Below, in pieces: positions 47,070-57,200 of a stretch of DNA of 59,551 nucleotides. How positions within the stretch are numbered: position 1 is the stretch's first letter; every line of letters begins with the position of its first letter. A model generated the notes under the pieces. The model was not told the origin of the DNA. It was given only the letters and a program-made list of their open reading frames with translations, and searched no databases. This DNA is from a virus. Position numbers and translations under genes: made by a program. Location: positions 1 to 59,551 of the IMG/VR virus record IMGVR_UViG_3300025789_000004, one strand, 5' to 3'.

Positions 47070-47251
47070 GGGGTATAGCCCGCCAGAATTGCTTCGATCG
47101 CTACTGATGTTGGCCCCGGAATGGCGCATTGACCGCTCTCGTAGCGGCGGATAGTACGGTCAGAATTGTCGCTCATGCGCAGGACCTTAGCCAATTCAGA
47201 TTGCGTAAGCCCCAGTTTCAGGCGGGCCTTGATAAATTTGTCTTTATGCAT
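47063..47251 (-). CDS. XRE-family helix-turn-helix repressor-like protein
   Basis: The protein has 62 residues from the ATG at 47251 (AGGA six bases before). It reads KARLKLGLTQSELAKVLRMS, then TIRRYESGQCAIPGPTS, a standard five-helix XRE fold (LTQ-x-ELA ... RYE-x-G). It is the only leftward gene in this rightward region and faces a gene across a short region holding the inverted repeat at 47277-47293, likely its own operator. Confidence 0.82.
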   Translation of the reverse strand: MHKDKFIKARLKLGLTQSELAKVLRMSDNSDRTIRRYESGQCAIPGPTSVAIEAILAGYTPQ

Positions 47252-47276
47252 TAGTGTTCCTTTCATGAAACTTATG

Positions 47277-47293
47277 TAGGGCGTTTCGTCCTA
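47277..47293. promoter_or_regulatory. Operator-like inverted repeat of the XRE gene
   Basis: TAGGGCGTTTCGTCCTA has seven-base arms with one mismatch around TTT. It lies between the divergent starts at 47251 and 47316, where a repressor of either gene would bind. Confidence 0.6.
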
Positions 47294-47315
47294 ATGTCAA
47301 CCATAGGCTTACAGT

Positions 47316-47543
47316 ATGCGATTCCAGATCACGATGAATATGCCTTCACGAAACGGGAATTCGGTCCATCAGATCATCGGTGACTATCCCGCCAACTCCC
47401 TTGAAGAACTTGTCAACATTATATCGCAGTCTGACTTCATTGTTGTGGATGAGATCTACAAAGATAACGATGGGCTATACAGCAACGGGAATATCGCAAT
47501 TAACCCGTTGTTCATTGGAAAGATCAAGGTGTTCAAGCAGTGA
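47316..47543 (+). CDS. Small protein, function unknown
   Basis: The protein has 75 residues: RFQITMNMPSRNGNSVHQII, then helix NSLEELVNIISQSDFIVVDE and a beta end. It resembles small phage proteins that precede DUF3310 genes. No function is known. Confidence 0.6.
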   Translation: MRFQITMNMPSRNGNSVHQIIGDYPANSLEELVNIISQSDFIVVDEIYKDNDGLYSNGNIAINPLFIGKIKVFKQ

Positions 47544-47785
47544 AAGCCAGCCATATGTACGGCATTGCCGTGGAAGAAGATCAGATCAATCACCCTGCGC
47601 ACTATACGTCTGGCGGGATCGAGACGATTGACTACATCCAATCGAAGATGACTGTCGAGCAGTTCCATGGCTACTGCCTTGGAAACGCTATGAAGTACAT
47701 CAGTCGCGCCGGTAAGAAGGACAACTTCCGGCAGGACATCGCTAAGGCCGCTTGGTACCTGAACCTCATCCTTACGGTAGGGTGA
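47540..47785 (+). CDS. DUF3310 protein
   Basis: The protein has 81 residues from a GTG overlapping the previous stop; an ATG six codons in is an alternative. The signature INHPAHYTSGGIETIDYIQS, then GYCLGNAMKYISRAGKK and KAAWYLN, is that of DUF3310, sometimes annotated as a nucleotide kinase without proof. It is the last rightward gene and converges on the lysis genes. Confidence 0.88.
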   Translation: MKASHMYGIAVEEDQINHPAHYTSGGIETIDYIQSKMTVEQFHGYCLGNAMKYISRAGKKDNFRQDIAKAAWYLNLILTVG

Positions 47786-48245
47786 TCGCCCAATTATGCG
47801 CCTGCAAGGCGTAGGTTACAGAGGTTGTGCAGGCTTGCACGTCGTCGGCGGATACCATGACGGAATCGGCGGGCATGCCTGCAGGAACGGCGGGATCCGG
47901 ACTTTGGGCGCTGGCAACGGCTGGGCCGCCTGAACCTGCAGGGGCTTTGAGGCGCACGCGGTCAGCGGCAATATACTTAGAAGCAGCGGCATCAGCCGCA
48001 GCCGATTGGGATTGATAATCATTTTGGACCTTTTCAGAAAGCTGTTTGTACCGGGCCTCCGCCTGATCGTGGGCCTGCTGGGCTTGCTGCTGTGCTACTA
48101 CTTGTGCAGCCTTATAGCTGCTTTCAACGCTAAGTAGTTGCGCATGCCACTTATGGCTCTCGTGGTAGAAGTATCCTGCCACGGCGATAAGCAGCAAGAA
48201 GGATGCCGGGACGGCACCCTTAAGCAAGCCCAGCGGACTGATCAC
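47772..48245 (-). CDS. Rz: Inner-membrane spanin (Rz-like)
   Basis: The protein has 157 residues from a GTG in a GTGA overlap with the upstream stop; longer starts are open to 48299. A single N-terminal transmembrane segment (PASFLLLIAVAGYF) is followed by a long Gln/Ala/Glu-rich coiled coil (KAAQVVAQQQAQQAHDQAEA). This is the layout of i-spanins, which fuse the membranes at the end of lysis with the lipoprotein encoded inside it. Confidence 0.82.
   Translation of the reverse strand: MISPLGLLKGAVPASFLLLIAVAGYFYHESHKWHAQLLSVESSYKAAQVVAQQQAQQAHDQAEARYKQLSEKVQNDYQSQSAAADAAASKYIAADRVRLKAPAGSGGPAVASAQSPDPAVPAGMPADSVMVSADDVQACTTSVTYALQAHNWAITLP
47816..48022 (-). CDS. Rz1: Outer-membrane spanin lipoprotein (Rz1-like), nested in Rz
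   Basis: The protein has 68 residues, read in a different frame wholly inside the Rz-like gene. MPLLLSILPLTAC is a signal peptide with a lipobox (L-T-A-C). The mature part is short and Pro-rich (PLPAPKVRIPPFLQACPPIP). Nested Rz1 genes of this kind are the classical o-spanins of phages that infect Gram-negative bacteria, which supports the host type. Confidence 0.85.
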   Translation of the reverse strand: MIINPNRLRLMPLLLSILPLTACASKPLQVQAAQPLPAPKVRIPPFLQACPPIPSWYPPTTCKPAQPL

Positions 48246-48376
48246 AGAATGTGGCCAATCAGCGCTGCCAAAATGATGACAGGCACCCAGTAGGGCCAAT
48301 CATGCCGGTAAGTGAGTAGGATATACTGCCATTCCGTGACAAGTTCGGTTTCGATCTCGGATTCGATGTCATCCAT
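48242..48376 (-). CDS. Small single-pass membrane protein of the lysis cassette
   Basis: The protein has 44 residues: an acidic start (MDDIESEIETELVTEW) and one C-terminal transmembrane segment (YWVPVIILAALIGHIL). It overlaps both neighbours by a few bases. It may be a holin partner, antiholin or pinholin. Confidence 0.6.
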   Translation of the reverse strand: MDDIESEIETELVTEWQYILLTYRHDWPYWVPVIILAALIGHIL

Positions 48377-48542
48377 TGTCAGTCTCCGTGCTTGTGGGAA
48401 CCAGTGTGCCGATCACGGCCACGACCATGGCAACATACGACCATGGGGCATTCAGTGCAGCAGCGCCTGTAGCACCTGCACCAATAGCAGCCCATGTCGA
48501 GCGCTCGTTCAGGCGTGCCTTGATATAACTGATAATGCGCAT
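48369..48542 (-). CDS. Putative holin
   Basis: The protein has 57 residues. A basic N-terminus (MRIISYIKARLNERSTW) is followed by hydrophobic stretches AAIGAGATGAAALNAP and YVAMVVAVIGTLVP. This resembles short holins that begin with an NERSTW-type motif next to lysozyme genes. It lies three bases after the endolysin stop. It would form the inner-membrane lesions that release the endolysin. Confidence 0.7.
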   Translation of the reverse strand: MRIISYIKARLNERSTWAAIGAGATGAAALNAPWSYVAMVVAVIGTLVPTSTETDNG

Positions 48543-48545
48543 GCG

Positions 48546-48989
48546 TTACTCCTTGGCGTACAGCATTGCCTCGGCACCACGGCGGCGCTCAAGGCCAGAC
48601 GAAACCCGGCCATTCATGTGGTCCCACTTGCAGAATTCTGCCCTAGCGCCAGCATAATCGCCAGCGTTATGGCGTTTCAGCAGGGTGGATCCAGACAGGT
48701 TACCGAGGCCCACGTTGTAGGCGAAGGATACCAGAGCCGCGAACTGGTTATCCGTGCATTTGGGAGCAAGGCGTGACACGCCGTCTTCAAACCTGTGAAG
48801 ATCTGCTTCAAGGTATTCATCTGCCTGATCGTGCGTAATAACGCTATCAGGATGCACCTCGGGGCCAGTGTGGCCATAGCCAATGGTCCACGGTGCGCCG
48901 CCAGTACCCGGATCGGGATAGGCGCGCAGGCGGCATCCTTCAAATTCTTGAATCAAATCAAGGCCAGCAGTGTTGATATTTCGCGTCAT
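48546..48989 (-). CDS. Endolysin, T4-type lysozyme (GH24)
   Basis: The protein has 147 residues. The catalytic triad is visible as Glu17 (EFEGCRLRAYPDP), Asp26 and Thr35 (WTIGYGHTG). The fold is confirmed by ALVSFAYNVGLGNLSGSTLL and the C-terminal GLERRRGAEAML. There is no signal or anchor segment, so it should need the holin to reach the murein. It cleaves the glycan backbone. Confidence 0.93.
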   Translation of the reverse strand: MTRNINTAGLDLIQEFEGCRLRAYPDPGTGGAPWTIGYGHTGPEVHPDSVITHDQADEYLEADLHRFEDGVSRLAPKCTDNQFAALVSFAYNVGLGNLSGSTLLKRHNAGDYAGARAEFCKWDHMNGRVSSGLERRRGAEAMLYAKE

Positions 48990-49282
48990 TCGTGAGTCGC
49001 TTTGATTTCCGCCCCATGGAATCCAAGATAGTTCTTGGCAGTTACGATGCTATCGCGGGCATCGCGGATTGCCGTCCTCATCTCTGGTGGCTCACCAACC
49101 ACCTCAAGGGCAGTCAATAGTTTATCAAAAGAGTTGACCATAAGTCCACAGATTTTGTCGCAACGCTCTGTGGATTGGGCGGACGACTTGCGTTTTCCCA
49201 ACCAATTGCCGCCGATAAGGCCGGTGATAAGCGTTCCAAGGCCGGTGACAATCGAGGACTGGACTTGCGGGTCAAGGTTCAT
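48986..49282 (-). CDS. Small membrane-associated protein upstream of endolysin
   Basis: The protein has 98 residues from MNLDPQVQ (an upstream ATG at 49324 is inside the previous gene). A hydrophobic segment (SSIVTGLGTLITGLIGGNWL) is followed by a basic turn and a soluble helical tail. Its stop overlaps the endolysin start as ATGA. It could be a second holin-type protein. Confidence 0.55.
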   Translation of the reverse strand: MNLDPQVQSSIVTGLGTLITGLIGGNWLGKRKSSAQSTERCDKICGLMVNSFDKLLTALEVVGEPPEMRTAIRDARDSIVTAKNYLGFHGAEIKATHE

Positions 49283-49295
49283 GGTAGGCTCCGGC

Positions 49296-49694
49296 TCAGG
49301 AGAAGTAGGCGGTGACGTTAGCACCTACTGTGGGGAAAGGGTTGGTAGGAGCATTCCACGTCCATGACGTAGTGCCGCCTGAGGCAAGAAACGAAGCAGA
49401 TGAGGAGGTGAAGACCTGACCGCCTACGGACAAACTGGTGAATGCAGATTGAGACTGGGTACCGTTTACGATAAAGTACAGTACCGTGCTGCCGGACCTG
49501 TCGTTGTAGTTCCAGTACAGGTCAAATATCTGCGAGTTAGTAAACGAGAAAGTGGTGGGGGTTATAGATCCGTACGTCGAGTAGAAGCCGTTAATGTAGC
49601 TTGTACTGGCATACGTGTATTGCCCCACGTTTACCACGTAGGCCGTGTTTCCGGTCTTGCCTCCGCCAAAAAGGGACAGCAGGATCCCAGACAT
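49296..49694 (-). CDS. Beta-rich structural protein
   Basis: The protein has 132 residues from MSGILLSLFGGGK, coupled to the previous gene by TAATG. It has Tyr/Ser/Thr-rich strands (YTYASTSYINGFYSTYGSIT) and an aromatic end (TTSWTWNAPTNPFPTVG). It is likely a tail or fibre accessory. Confidence 0.6.
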   Translation of the reverse strand: MSGILLSLFGGGKTGNTAYVVNVGQYTYASTSYINGFYSTYGSITPTTFSFTNSQIFDLYWNYNDRSGSTVLYFIVNGTQSQSAFTSLSVGGQVFTSSSASFLASGGTTSWTWNAPTNPFPTVGANVTAYFS

Positions 49695-51061
49695 TAGCTT
49701 GCGCCCTGACCGCTGACGTAGAAGGCATTGCTTCCAGTGCAAAGCACTACGGCCTGCCCATATGCAGAGACGGTGCGCAGGCTGATAAGGGTCTGGCTTC
49801 CGGTTCCTGCGCTAGTAGCTGTGATTGCAGTCCCACCCTGAGTTGCCGAAACTGTAACGGTGGTGTTCGATGTGTTGGACACCACGAAGTACGTGGTGTT
49901 CGTGCTGAATCCGGTGGGTAGGGTGCCGGTGGTCGAGAATTGGACAGGGGTCCCGACAGGGGGGAGATTCGATCCGGTGATGTTTGCCGAACCGTTGGTA
50001 AAGCCAGCAGCCAAGTTTTGTGCCGCCGCAGAAGTGCTTGCCGCAAGCTGCAGGGTGGTGGATGCGCCGGGTATCAAGTACAAGGGCGACGACCCGCTAT
50101 TGACCACAAGGAAGCAGTCTCCAACAGCGAATTTCGATCCGGTGATGGTGATGTTGCTGGCTGTATATACGTGCTCGCCATCAGTGGCACTGCTAACCGA
50201 CGTACTAGTCGTCTGGGGGACATTCAGATAGCCAACAGGAGTTGAAGTGGTCCCGGCGACGTAGCTGGCGTATTGGGCGGTGCCGTACAAGGTACCGCTG
50301 AACGTGGGCGAGGTAAGCGTGATGAACACGCCCGTGGCCGAAGCGCCTGTGATTGCCGTTGCGCCGTTGGTGACATTGATGTTGTAGGTGCCAGCGCCGC
50401 CGGTGCCTGTGCCGAAACTCACAACCGTAACGGGCGAGATCGTGAGTCCGCTAATCACGGTGCCGACAGTAATTGTGCCAGTGACCGACCCTGCAGTCAG
50501 AACTGACGAGTTAGCCGGAACCGATGCGGTGAAGCTGGAAGTAGTAGTGGTGTAAGTCAGAAAGGATGATGCGCCCAGACCGCCGCCATTGTTGAACTGA
50601 ACCTGCGTGTTCGAACCTGCAGCACTGACCGAGGTGACGTTGGTGCCGTCGCAAATGATCGGAACCGTGCTGCCCGCTGGGATATTGGCCGTAGTACCGC
50701 CACCTGCTGACGAGAACGTAAGCGTTCCACCGCCGGTTGCCGAGTTAGTAACATACCAAGTACCCCCAACCCCAGTGGGGAATTGGTAGTTCACCGTGGT
50801 GCTGGACGATGTGAACGCGCCAGCGACTTGGATGATCGGGTTAACGTACGTCCCAATTGAGGTCAGGTTCCCGCTTGCATCATACACCGGAGCAGTAAGT
50901 GCAACGACGCCAGACTGGCTGGTGACGCTCAGGCTGGTGTGGCCGCCCAAAGCTGCGTCAATGACGTTCCAGTCCGCATTGACTGGAGCCGCCCATGCAC
51001 CGTTCAAATCACCACTTGCGGGCGCTTGGAGTCGTTTGTTTGTGGTGTATGAGGTAGTCAT
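49694..51061 (-). CDS. Second tail fibre-type protein
   Basis: The protein has 455 residues. The N-terminus (LNGAWAAPVNADWNVIDAAL plus GG) is a known fibre/spike opening (W-x3-N-x-DW-x-x-ID-x-ALGG). The body is Thr/Ser/Gly-rich beta sequence with an FTASV...SVTGTITVG unit like the inserts in the adaptor at 12077-13132. It lies far from the collagen-like fibre, so the virion may have two fibre types. Confidence 0.7.
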   Translation of the reverse strand: MTTSYTTNKRLQAPASGDLNGAWAAPVNADWNVIDAALGGHTSLSVTSQSGVVALTAPVYDASGNLTSIGTYVNPIIQVAGAFTSSSTTVNYQFPTGVGGTWYVTNSATGGGTLTFSSAGGGTTANIPAGSTVPIICDGTNVTSVSAAGSNTQVQFNNGGGLGASSFLTYTTTTSSFTASVPANSSVLTAGSVTGTITVGTVISGLTISPVTVVSFGTGTGGAGTYNINVTNGATAITGASATGVFITLTSPTFSGTLYGTAQYASYVAGTTSTPVGYLNVPQTTSTSVSSATDGEHVYTASNITITGSKFAVGDCFLVVNSGSSPLYLIPGASTTLQLAASTSAAAQNLAAGFTNGSANITGSNLPPVGTPVQFSTTGTLPTGFSTNTTYFVVSNTSNTTVTVSATQGGTAITATSAGTGSQTLISLRTVSAYGQAVVLCTGSNAFYVSGQGAS

Positions 51062-51070
51062 GGCAATTCC

Positions 51071-54000
51071 TTAAATGGCCTTCTGGGCGACATCAAGCGC
51101 ACGTACTATAGCGGAATCATCACGATTGAGTAGTGGTTCCGTTACTTTGTTGGACTGAATTTTTGCAGACTTTGCCTTGCGCATAAGCGACTGCACCAGA
51201 GGCTCAATATCCCGCACGCTGACAGACCCGCCCGACTTGTAGCCTACTCGGCCACCGGCGAATCTCTCAATAGGCACCCCTTCATCATTTGGATTGGGCT
51301 GTTCATTTGGATCAATCGGGTGGCCCTCATCGTTCGCGGAAGGAACGGGCAGAGGATCTTCCTCTTTGGGGTTTTTGTATTGCGGAGAAGTCATTGCTGA
51401 CAGCCCAGCGATTCCCGCAGATTGACCAATCCCAAAATTGGGCCTTTGGGGAGTCGTGTCCATTTTCATAAGAGTCTCAGCTGTAACTGGATTTGTCATA
51501 GCGCCTTCGAGATTTGAAAGCGCATGGTCGCCAATGGATCGACCTGAAGAATCGCGCAAAAAGCGATCTTTCAGACTATCTGCAGCTGTGCGAAACGCTC
51601 CTGAATTTTTATTGACCAGACTCGCTTCCACAAGGGGCCTCATAGATCCAGAAGATCCCAAAAGGCTGGCCTCCACAGGGATCATTGCTGTTGATGCGAC
51701 CCTCTGCCCCAAATCAATGGCTCTATTTGCGCCCTTCCCAAATTGGTTTGAGAATTGAGTTCCAACATCTCCAGATGTAATCGCGCTAAGGTCAGGAGAA
51801 TTTAGCCCACCCTCCCCAGTTGGACTAGACATAAGTTTGGAGTTATTGTGCAATTGGTCCAAATACTCCAGATGTTCCGGATTTACGTACGGAATCATTT
51901 CATTTTTGTAGTTGTCAAAAAAAGTGTTCAGAGCATCAGGACCCGCTTTGTAAGATGCCGCAAAGCGGTTCTGTAGATCCTCAAGATTTGCTTCATGAGC
52001 GTTGGTCTGGCGTGCGGTAGCCATATCGTCATGAGACTGGGCTTTAGCAGCATTCACATTTGATTGACCTTGAGCATCAGCGCTAGCAATGCCTTCTTCG
52101 CCTTGTTTCGCGGCACTTCTGATGTTCGCAAGGCGCTCCTGCACAGCGGGAACTTGCGATACCACATCATGGGTTTTGCGGTTTTGCAGAACAAACTTAT
52201 CGACATCCGCAGTGCTTACATTGGGAGTTGCGCCGTTGTTTGTAAGTTCCCCAGCGTAGTGATCAGCAAGAGCGCTATCTATCACGCCATTATCTACGTG
52301 GGGACTCGCCCGCATCTGACCAAGGGTCTGCAGGCCAGATTGACCATTGATCAATTTGGGTATGGTTGTTTCTGGGTCGATCTTGGGGGTTCCGGTCGAG
52401 GTTCTTTTTGTTATGTCAGAGAGCGGACCCTCTCCAAAGATCTCGCGGTGCGCCCTAGTAGCGTCCATGGCCGTATTCCAAAGGTTTTCATTACCTTCGG
52501 TAAGGCCATTGAAGTTTTCGGGATTCGATAGGTGACCCTCCAAGAGTTTGGCCATATCGCTTCTCACGCGCCAGCCATTGTAATCGCCTCTGTCAAAAGC
52601 TTCACTGGCTGCCTGCGTAATATCGCTCCTCAATGCCTGCCAAGAGGTTACAGGCATCATTCTCCCGCCATATTGCATTCTGTATTTTTTAAGCATTTTG
52701 GAGACATCGCCAAGGCTCTCCGCCGCAGGTATATCCCCAGACGCGCGAAGGTCATTAATATAGCCCTCGGCATCTGATATGACTCTAGGTCCGTTAAGGC
52801 TTGCTCCGCTCTCCGCAAGATCGCCCCATGCGGCACTTTCTCGATTGCGCAAGCCTTGCTCAACATTAGTCAGATGCTCATGCACCCGCCTAGAGGCATC
52901 AGAAACCATGCCCGGCTTGGCCCCCGTCGCGTCCTCCATTGCCGAATTCTTACCGGACTCAGCCTGTTCGATGGCATCAGCGTGATCTGCCTTAGCCTTT
53001 TCTACAGAATCGACACCCTGCTGTGCCACGGCCGCTTTTCGGGCTTCACGCTGCTCGGCAGTTTCAGCTGTACGCTGAAAGACAGCAGGAACATGAGCAT
53101 CCCTGCCGGTCCCCATTGGGCCAGCATCTGGGCCATTCTCCTGAGCAGGTGCCCCACTATTCTGTCGCGTCGTATTCCGCTGATCCGGTATGCTGCGAGA
53201 ATTTGTTGCTTTTCTTACCGCGTTTTCAACGTCTTGAGCATCGCTCGTTCCAACAATTTGACCAAATGTTGGATTGAAATCTGGGTGAAGCGTAGGCCCA
53301 ACATTTTCATTGTAGTTATGCAATTCTTCAAGGGCGGAGTTTGGATCGACCAAGGTTTGTTGCAAAATGCGACCGGCGGTCCTCTTCCCCTCATTAGGGA
53401 TGGATGCACGGATAGTGGGTCGGTTAATGGCATACCCTGTTCCCACAGCGCCCGCCATATTTCCGGTAATATCCGCCAAGTCCATAAGGGTTTCTTTTAC
53501 AGGACCCTCTCCGGGGACAAGCTGGTTGACGCCCTCCCGCCCAATTGATCCAAAAAGACCGCCTGCGCCCTGCATCAACGCACGAGTTGCGAAAGTTGAT
53601 TCACCAGCTGGGAATACGGCCCCCGCCAAGGCGCTAGCAGTTCCAGCCGCTACGCGCCCATAGCTAGTCTGAGGCTGGTAGAAGGTATAGTCTTTGTTAT
53701 CATTGTTAACGGCTCTAGCCACGGGCGTGACAACATGCCTCTCCAATGCCTGAGTAATTTGGCTTGAAGTTGGCGCGCTTACCGGAGAGGTCATTGCAGC
53801 TATATAAGGATGGCTCTGCTTGAATTTTTTCTGCAGAGCTTGCCATTTTTGATCTGTCTCTTGTTCTTTCTTAGTCACGGCTTGGCCTGATTGCTGCCAG
53901 CTTTCCGGAGTACCCCGCGCTTGATTGTAGAGGTACCGAACCCCAGTGTTGTACTGGTGCAGGCCACCACGCACGAGCGAAGTTACTCCTGCATCAATAT

Positions 54001-54211
54001 CTCCGGGGAGGCCCACAGTTGAGCGAACCAACGCCCCCGGCACTGCGCCGAGTGCCGCCATAGTAGCGTCATACCACGAGCTTGTGGGGGCAGGCTTGGG
54101 ATTGCTTTGCGCCCTACGCTCACTAGGGAGGACATATGGCCTAGAGGCACCATTCGTTTTTGAAGTGGTCTTCGCCCTATCGCTAGGCAAAACGTAGTCA
54201 TTTTTTGCCAT
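51071..54211 (-). CDS. Large internal/ejection-type virion protein with TEPLL end
   Basis: The protein has 1046 residues. Two N-terminal repeats read YVLPSDRAK and YVLPSERRA. A hydrophobic, possibly membrane-active stretch (ALGAVPGALVRSTVGLPG) is followed by long helical regions. The C-terminus has FAGGRVGYKSGG and KVTEPLLNRDDSAIVRALDV, which I recall from internal proteins of short-tailed phages. Such proteins are packed in the head and leave with DNA to build a channel. The pairing with the next giant protein supports this. Confidence 0.7.
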   Translation of the reverse strand: MAKNDYVLPSDRAKTTSKTNGASRPYVLPSERRAQSNPKPAPTSSWYDATMAALGAVPGALVRSTVGLPGDIDAGVTSLVRGGLHQYNTGVRYLYNQARGTPESWQQSGQAVTKKEQETDQKWQALQKKFKQSHPYIAAMTSPVSAPTSSQITQALERHVVTPVARAVNNDNKDYTFYQPQTSYGRVAAGTASALAGAVFPAGESTFATRALMQGAGGLFGSIGREGVNQLVPGEGPVKETLMDLADITGNMAGAVGTGYAINRPTIRASIPNEGKRTAGRILQQTLVDPNSALEELHNYNENVGPTLHPDFNPTFGQIVGTSDAQDVENAVRKATNSRSIPDQRNTTRQNSGAPAQENGPDAGPMGTGRDAHVPAVFQRTAETAEQREARKAAVAQQGVDSVEKAKADHADAIEQAESGKNSAMEDATGAKPGMVSDASRRVHEHLTNVEQGLRNRESAAWGDLAESGASLNGPRVISDAEGYINDLRASGDIPAAESLGDVSKMLKKYRMQYGGRMMPVTSWQALRSDITQAASEAFDRGDYNGWRVRSDMAKLLEGHLSNPENFNGLTEGNENLWNTAMDATRAHREIFGEGPLSDITKRTSTGTPKIDPETTIPKLINGQSGLQTLGQMRASPHVDNGVIDSALADHYAGELTNNGATPNVSTADVDKFVLQNRKTHDVVSQVPAVQERLANIRSAAKQGEEGIASADAQGQSNVNAAKAQSHDDMATARQTNAHEANLEDLQNRFAASYKAGPDALNTFFDNYKNEMIPYVNPEHLEYLDQLHNNSKLMSSPTGEGGLNSPDLSAITSGDVGTQFSNQFGKGANRAIDLGQRVASTAMIPVEASLLGSSGSMRPLVEASLVNKNSGAFRTAADSLKDRFLRDSSGRSIGDHALSNLEGAMTNPVTAETLMKMDTTPQRPNFGIGQSAGIAGLSAMTSPQYKNPKEEDPLPVPSANDEGHPIDPNEQPNPNDEGVPIERFAGGRVGYKSGGSVSVRDIEPLVQSLMRKAKSAKIQSNKVTEPLLNRDDSAIVRALDVAQKAI

Positions 54212-54213
54212 GA

Positions 54214-57200
54214 TTACTTCCCAGTCAATGTGCGAATGAAGCCGTTACCGTAAATGGCATCATACTTTCGTCTAGCTGCTTCTACCGCCTTGGGGTTAGA
54301 AATGTGAGCAAAAAGATCCCTTGCATCTTCGTCACCGCCAGCGACAGCAGATCCCATCAGCTTTATAGCGGCTTGGAACCTAGCCTGCTTAAGATAGGCA
54401 TCTGCAGGATTTTTTCTATTAAAAGCATCCGTTACCCCATCCAGCGTATGGATTGGGTTATGAAGCGCATAGTTACTGGAGAATTCACTGTAGTGCTGAT
54501 TACGCATGGCCTCTTGCTTCAACGCCTCTGCAATCAATACCCCTGCCACAGGACTGTTTTCAAAGCCGGGTGTGGCAGTTGTCATTGACTTAAGGATAGA
54601 ACTACCAAAGCGACCGCTAAGGTGCTCTGCCAATTCAGCAGCCGTAGTGGTGTTTAGTTTGCCAAGTTCCTCTCCCGGCGCTGTATTAAATAAGGCGGGA
54701 AAACCAAAGGACTGAAGGGCGGCATTCACCCTTTTTCCAATCTCAAGACGACCCTGACCGCCTGCGCCCGGAGTCAAAAACCCTTTATTAGCAGGAGAAA
54801 GAATGTCGGCTGTCATTCTGTCAAGCTTAGGAATGACTGCTGCAGCGCCCGTTGCAGAGGCGCGATTGGCCTCCAACTCTTTTGGAACGGTTGACTGTCT
54901 ATCCAGAATTGCTTGCTTATCAATTGGGGAAAGCGCCCACTTGTTCACATGAAAAGAAGGGTCGGTAAAGAGTTCATCTCCAGCGCTTGTGTCTGGCTTC
55001 CAACGCCCTTGAGTGACCGGCTGCCCTGCCTGTCCAGTTTGAGGAACTTGACGAGCAGTTTTTCCAGCCGGAGTGGGTTGAGGGCCACCCTTAGTTTGCG
55101 CCCCTACAGTATTCGGGCTTGGAGAATAGGCAGGAACAGGCTTTTGATTGGTGGGAAGCGTACTTACGCCAACAGGAGTGGGTGATCCCTCGGTGCCAGC
55201 GGGCTGCGGGCCAAGAGCAATAACCTTTCCAGTAGCAGGGTGGATTGCATAATAACCGCCATTTGGATTATTGTAAGTAAGATACCCTTTAGCAACTTCG
55301 GCATTATATTCAGCAGGCAAGAGATATTGAACTCTTTTTGCTGCTACGTTATCAGCGAAAGCCTTATTAGCCAGACCCGCAATTTCATACGGCATTTTCT
55401 GTCCAAAGTAGTTTACATTCTGTTGTTCTGCCAATGCCTTTGCTTGGTTGGCAAGAGATTCACGCTGGGCAACATCAGACTCAACGGCGAAGTTGCGCTG
55501 ATTCTGATATGCTGCAGCGCCTTGCCCCAGACCGGCCAGCAATGCCGTACCAAAATTGCGCGTACGAGCCGTAGCAGCGCCAGCCAGACCCGTCAGAATA
55601 GGCAGAATGGCATTTGCACTTCCGTGCTTTACGCCCTGCACTAGACTACCCAAGTTTGAAGCGTCGGTAGTGCCATAAACTTGTTCGTAAGCCTGCTTGG
55701 GGCTAACATTGTTCTGCAGAAGATCTTGAAAACGCTCCGCTGGAGCGCGCTTTGCATTGCCCCGAGCGGCGTTTACAAAGTCAGTCGCAGAACTAATTGC
55801 GGCTTTGTTCAGTTCATCAGTATCGGCCCCATTATCCGCATTACTTGTTGGTTTGTCCGCTGGCGTCCCTGACGCCAATCCGGCAGGCATAGGCACAGCC
55901 GAAGCAGCGCCTTGAGCGGCACCGGCGGCTGCGTTCTGGGCACTGTCGTCTGCCGGAGGGGGAGTTGCGGCATTCAAGCCGACCTTTGGAGCCGATGCCT
56001 TATTGGTCAGATCGCTACTGTCAATTGCCGACAGAGCATCTGCCAGAGTGCGCTTACCCGGACCTTGTTCGATCTTGCTCTCAGGGACCAGATCTGCATC
56101 GGTTGGTGCGAGGCCAGTGGCGTCACCAGTGCCATCGTCAGACCCATCGTCCACAGTTCTACCAAGGGCATATCCCTTACGGCCAACCAGCCCGCCTGCG
56201 GCAAACTTGTTCTCGAACTGCGCCATACGGGCACGAGTGCCACGGATAGCATCACCAGTGGTATACTCGTTTACATCGCGGCCTTTGGTACCGCCGAAGA
56301 TCCGCCAGTTCTGGGAGATTTCGTCCGGCTTCAGGTACTTGCGCAGCGGCGTATTGGGGTCAGCAGTCAGAATGCTCGGTGCCACAGCCGGTACAGCATG
56401 AGCAAGATACATGCTGCCAGCATCAGGAGTGATGCCAGCCTTGGTCAGGCGATCGTAGTTTTCCTTAGTGTACGTATCGTACATCTTGCTCTGGGCATCA
56501 GTCAATTCAGCAGCATGCTGCTGGCGATAAGCAGTCAATTCGCTATTGCTCATCCCGGCAATCTTTTGCGCCAGTGCAGGATCGACCTTGGCGGCATAGC
56601 TACGGAACGTCTTGTTGACAAACTGCCCCTTGCCCATTGCGGAAGATCCGGGGATTGGATTCTTGCCAGTCCCTTCAGATGCCGCAATCATGCTGGCAAT
56701 TTTGCTGATGTTCGCAGGTGCCTTGGCTTCGGCAGCCTTGGCGGGAACAAGTCCGGTGGGAGCGGGCGCAGAATTGGCGGGAGTGGGGGCCGCAGCAAGG
56801 CCCACATCTTCGCTCTTGGGCGCTTCTTGCTCATTCCCAATATCGCTTGCGGGATCTTTGAGCAAGTCGGCATCATCGTCAGAAGCGGGCTTTTGTTTCA
56901 TAGCGTTCAGCATGATCTGACGCAGAGCCGGATCGCTGAACAAACTGCTGATCATGCCCAATTCGCCATATCCGGGCGTACCACCATCAGCATAGCCCTT
57001 AATAGCGCCGCCACGTTTGGCACCCGACATTGCGTACTGAATGCCGATCTTGGCGACGTCGCCCATAATGCTGTCTAGTATCCCGCCACTTGGCTTAGGT
57101 GCAGCAGCCAACGTAGGCAGGCTTGCGTTACTGGCACCAGCCGTGTCGAGGGACTCAAGGGCGTCATTGCCGCCACCGCCATAAGGCATTGCAGCATTGA

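Noticed and set aside
55912-57078. Rightward 388-codon open frame opposite the 1467-residue gene
   Set aside because: Antisense shadow; the sense frame has the SLT domain and GG motifs.
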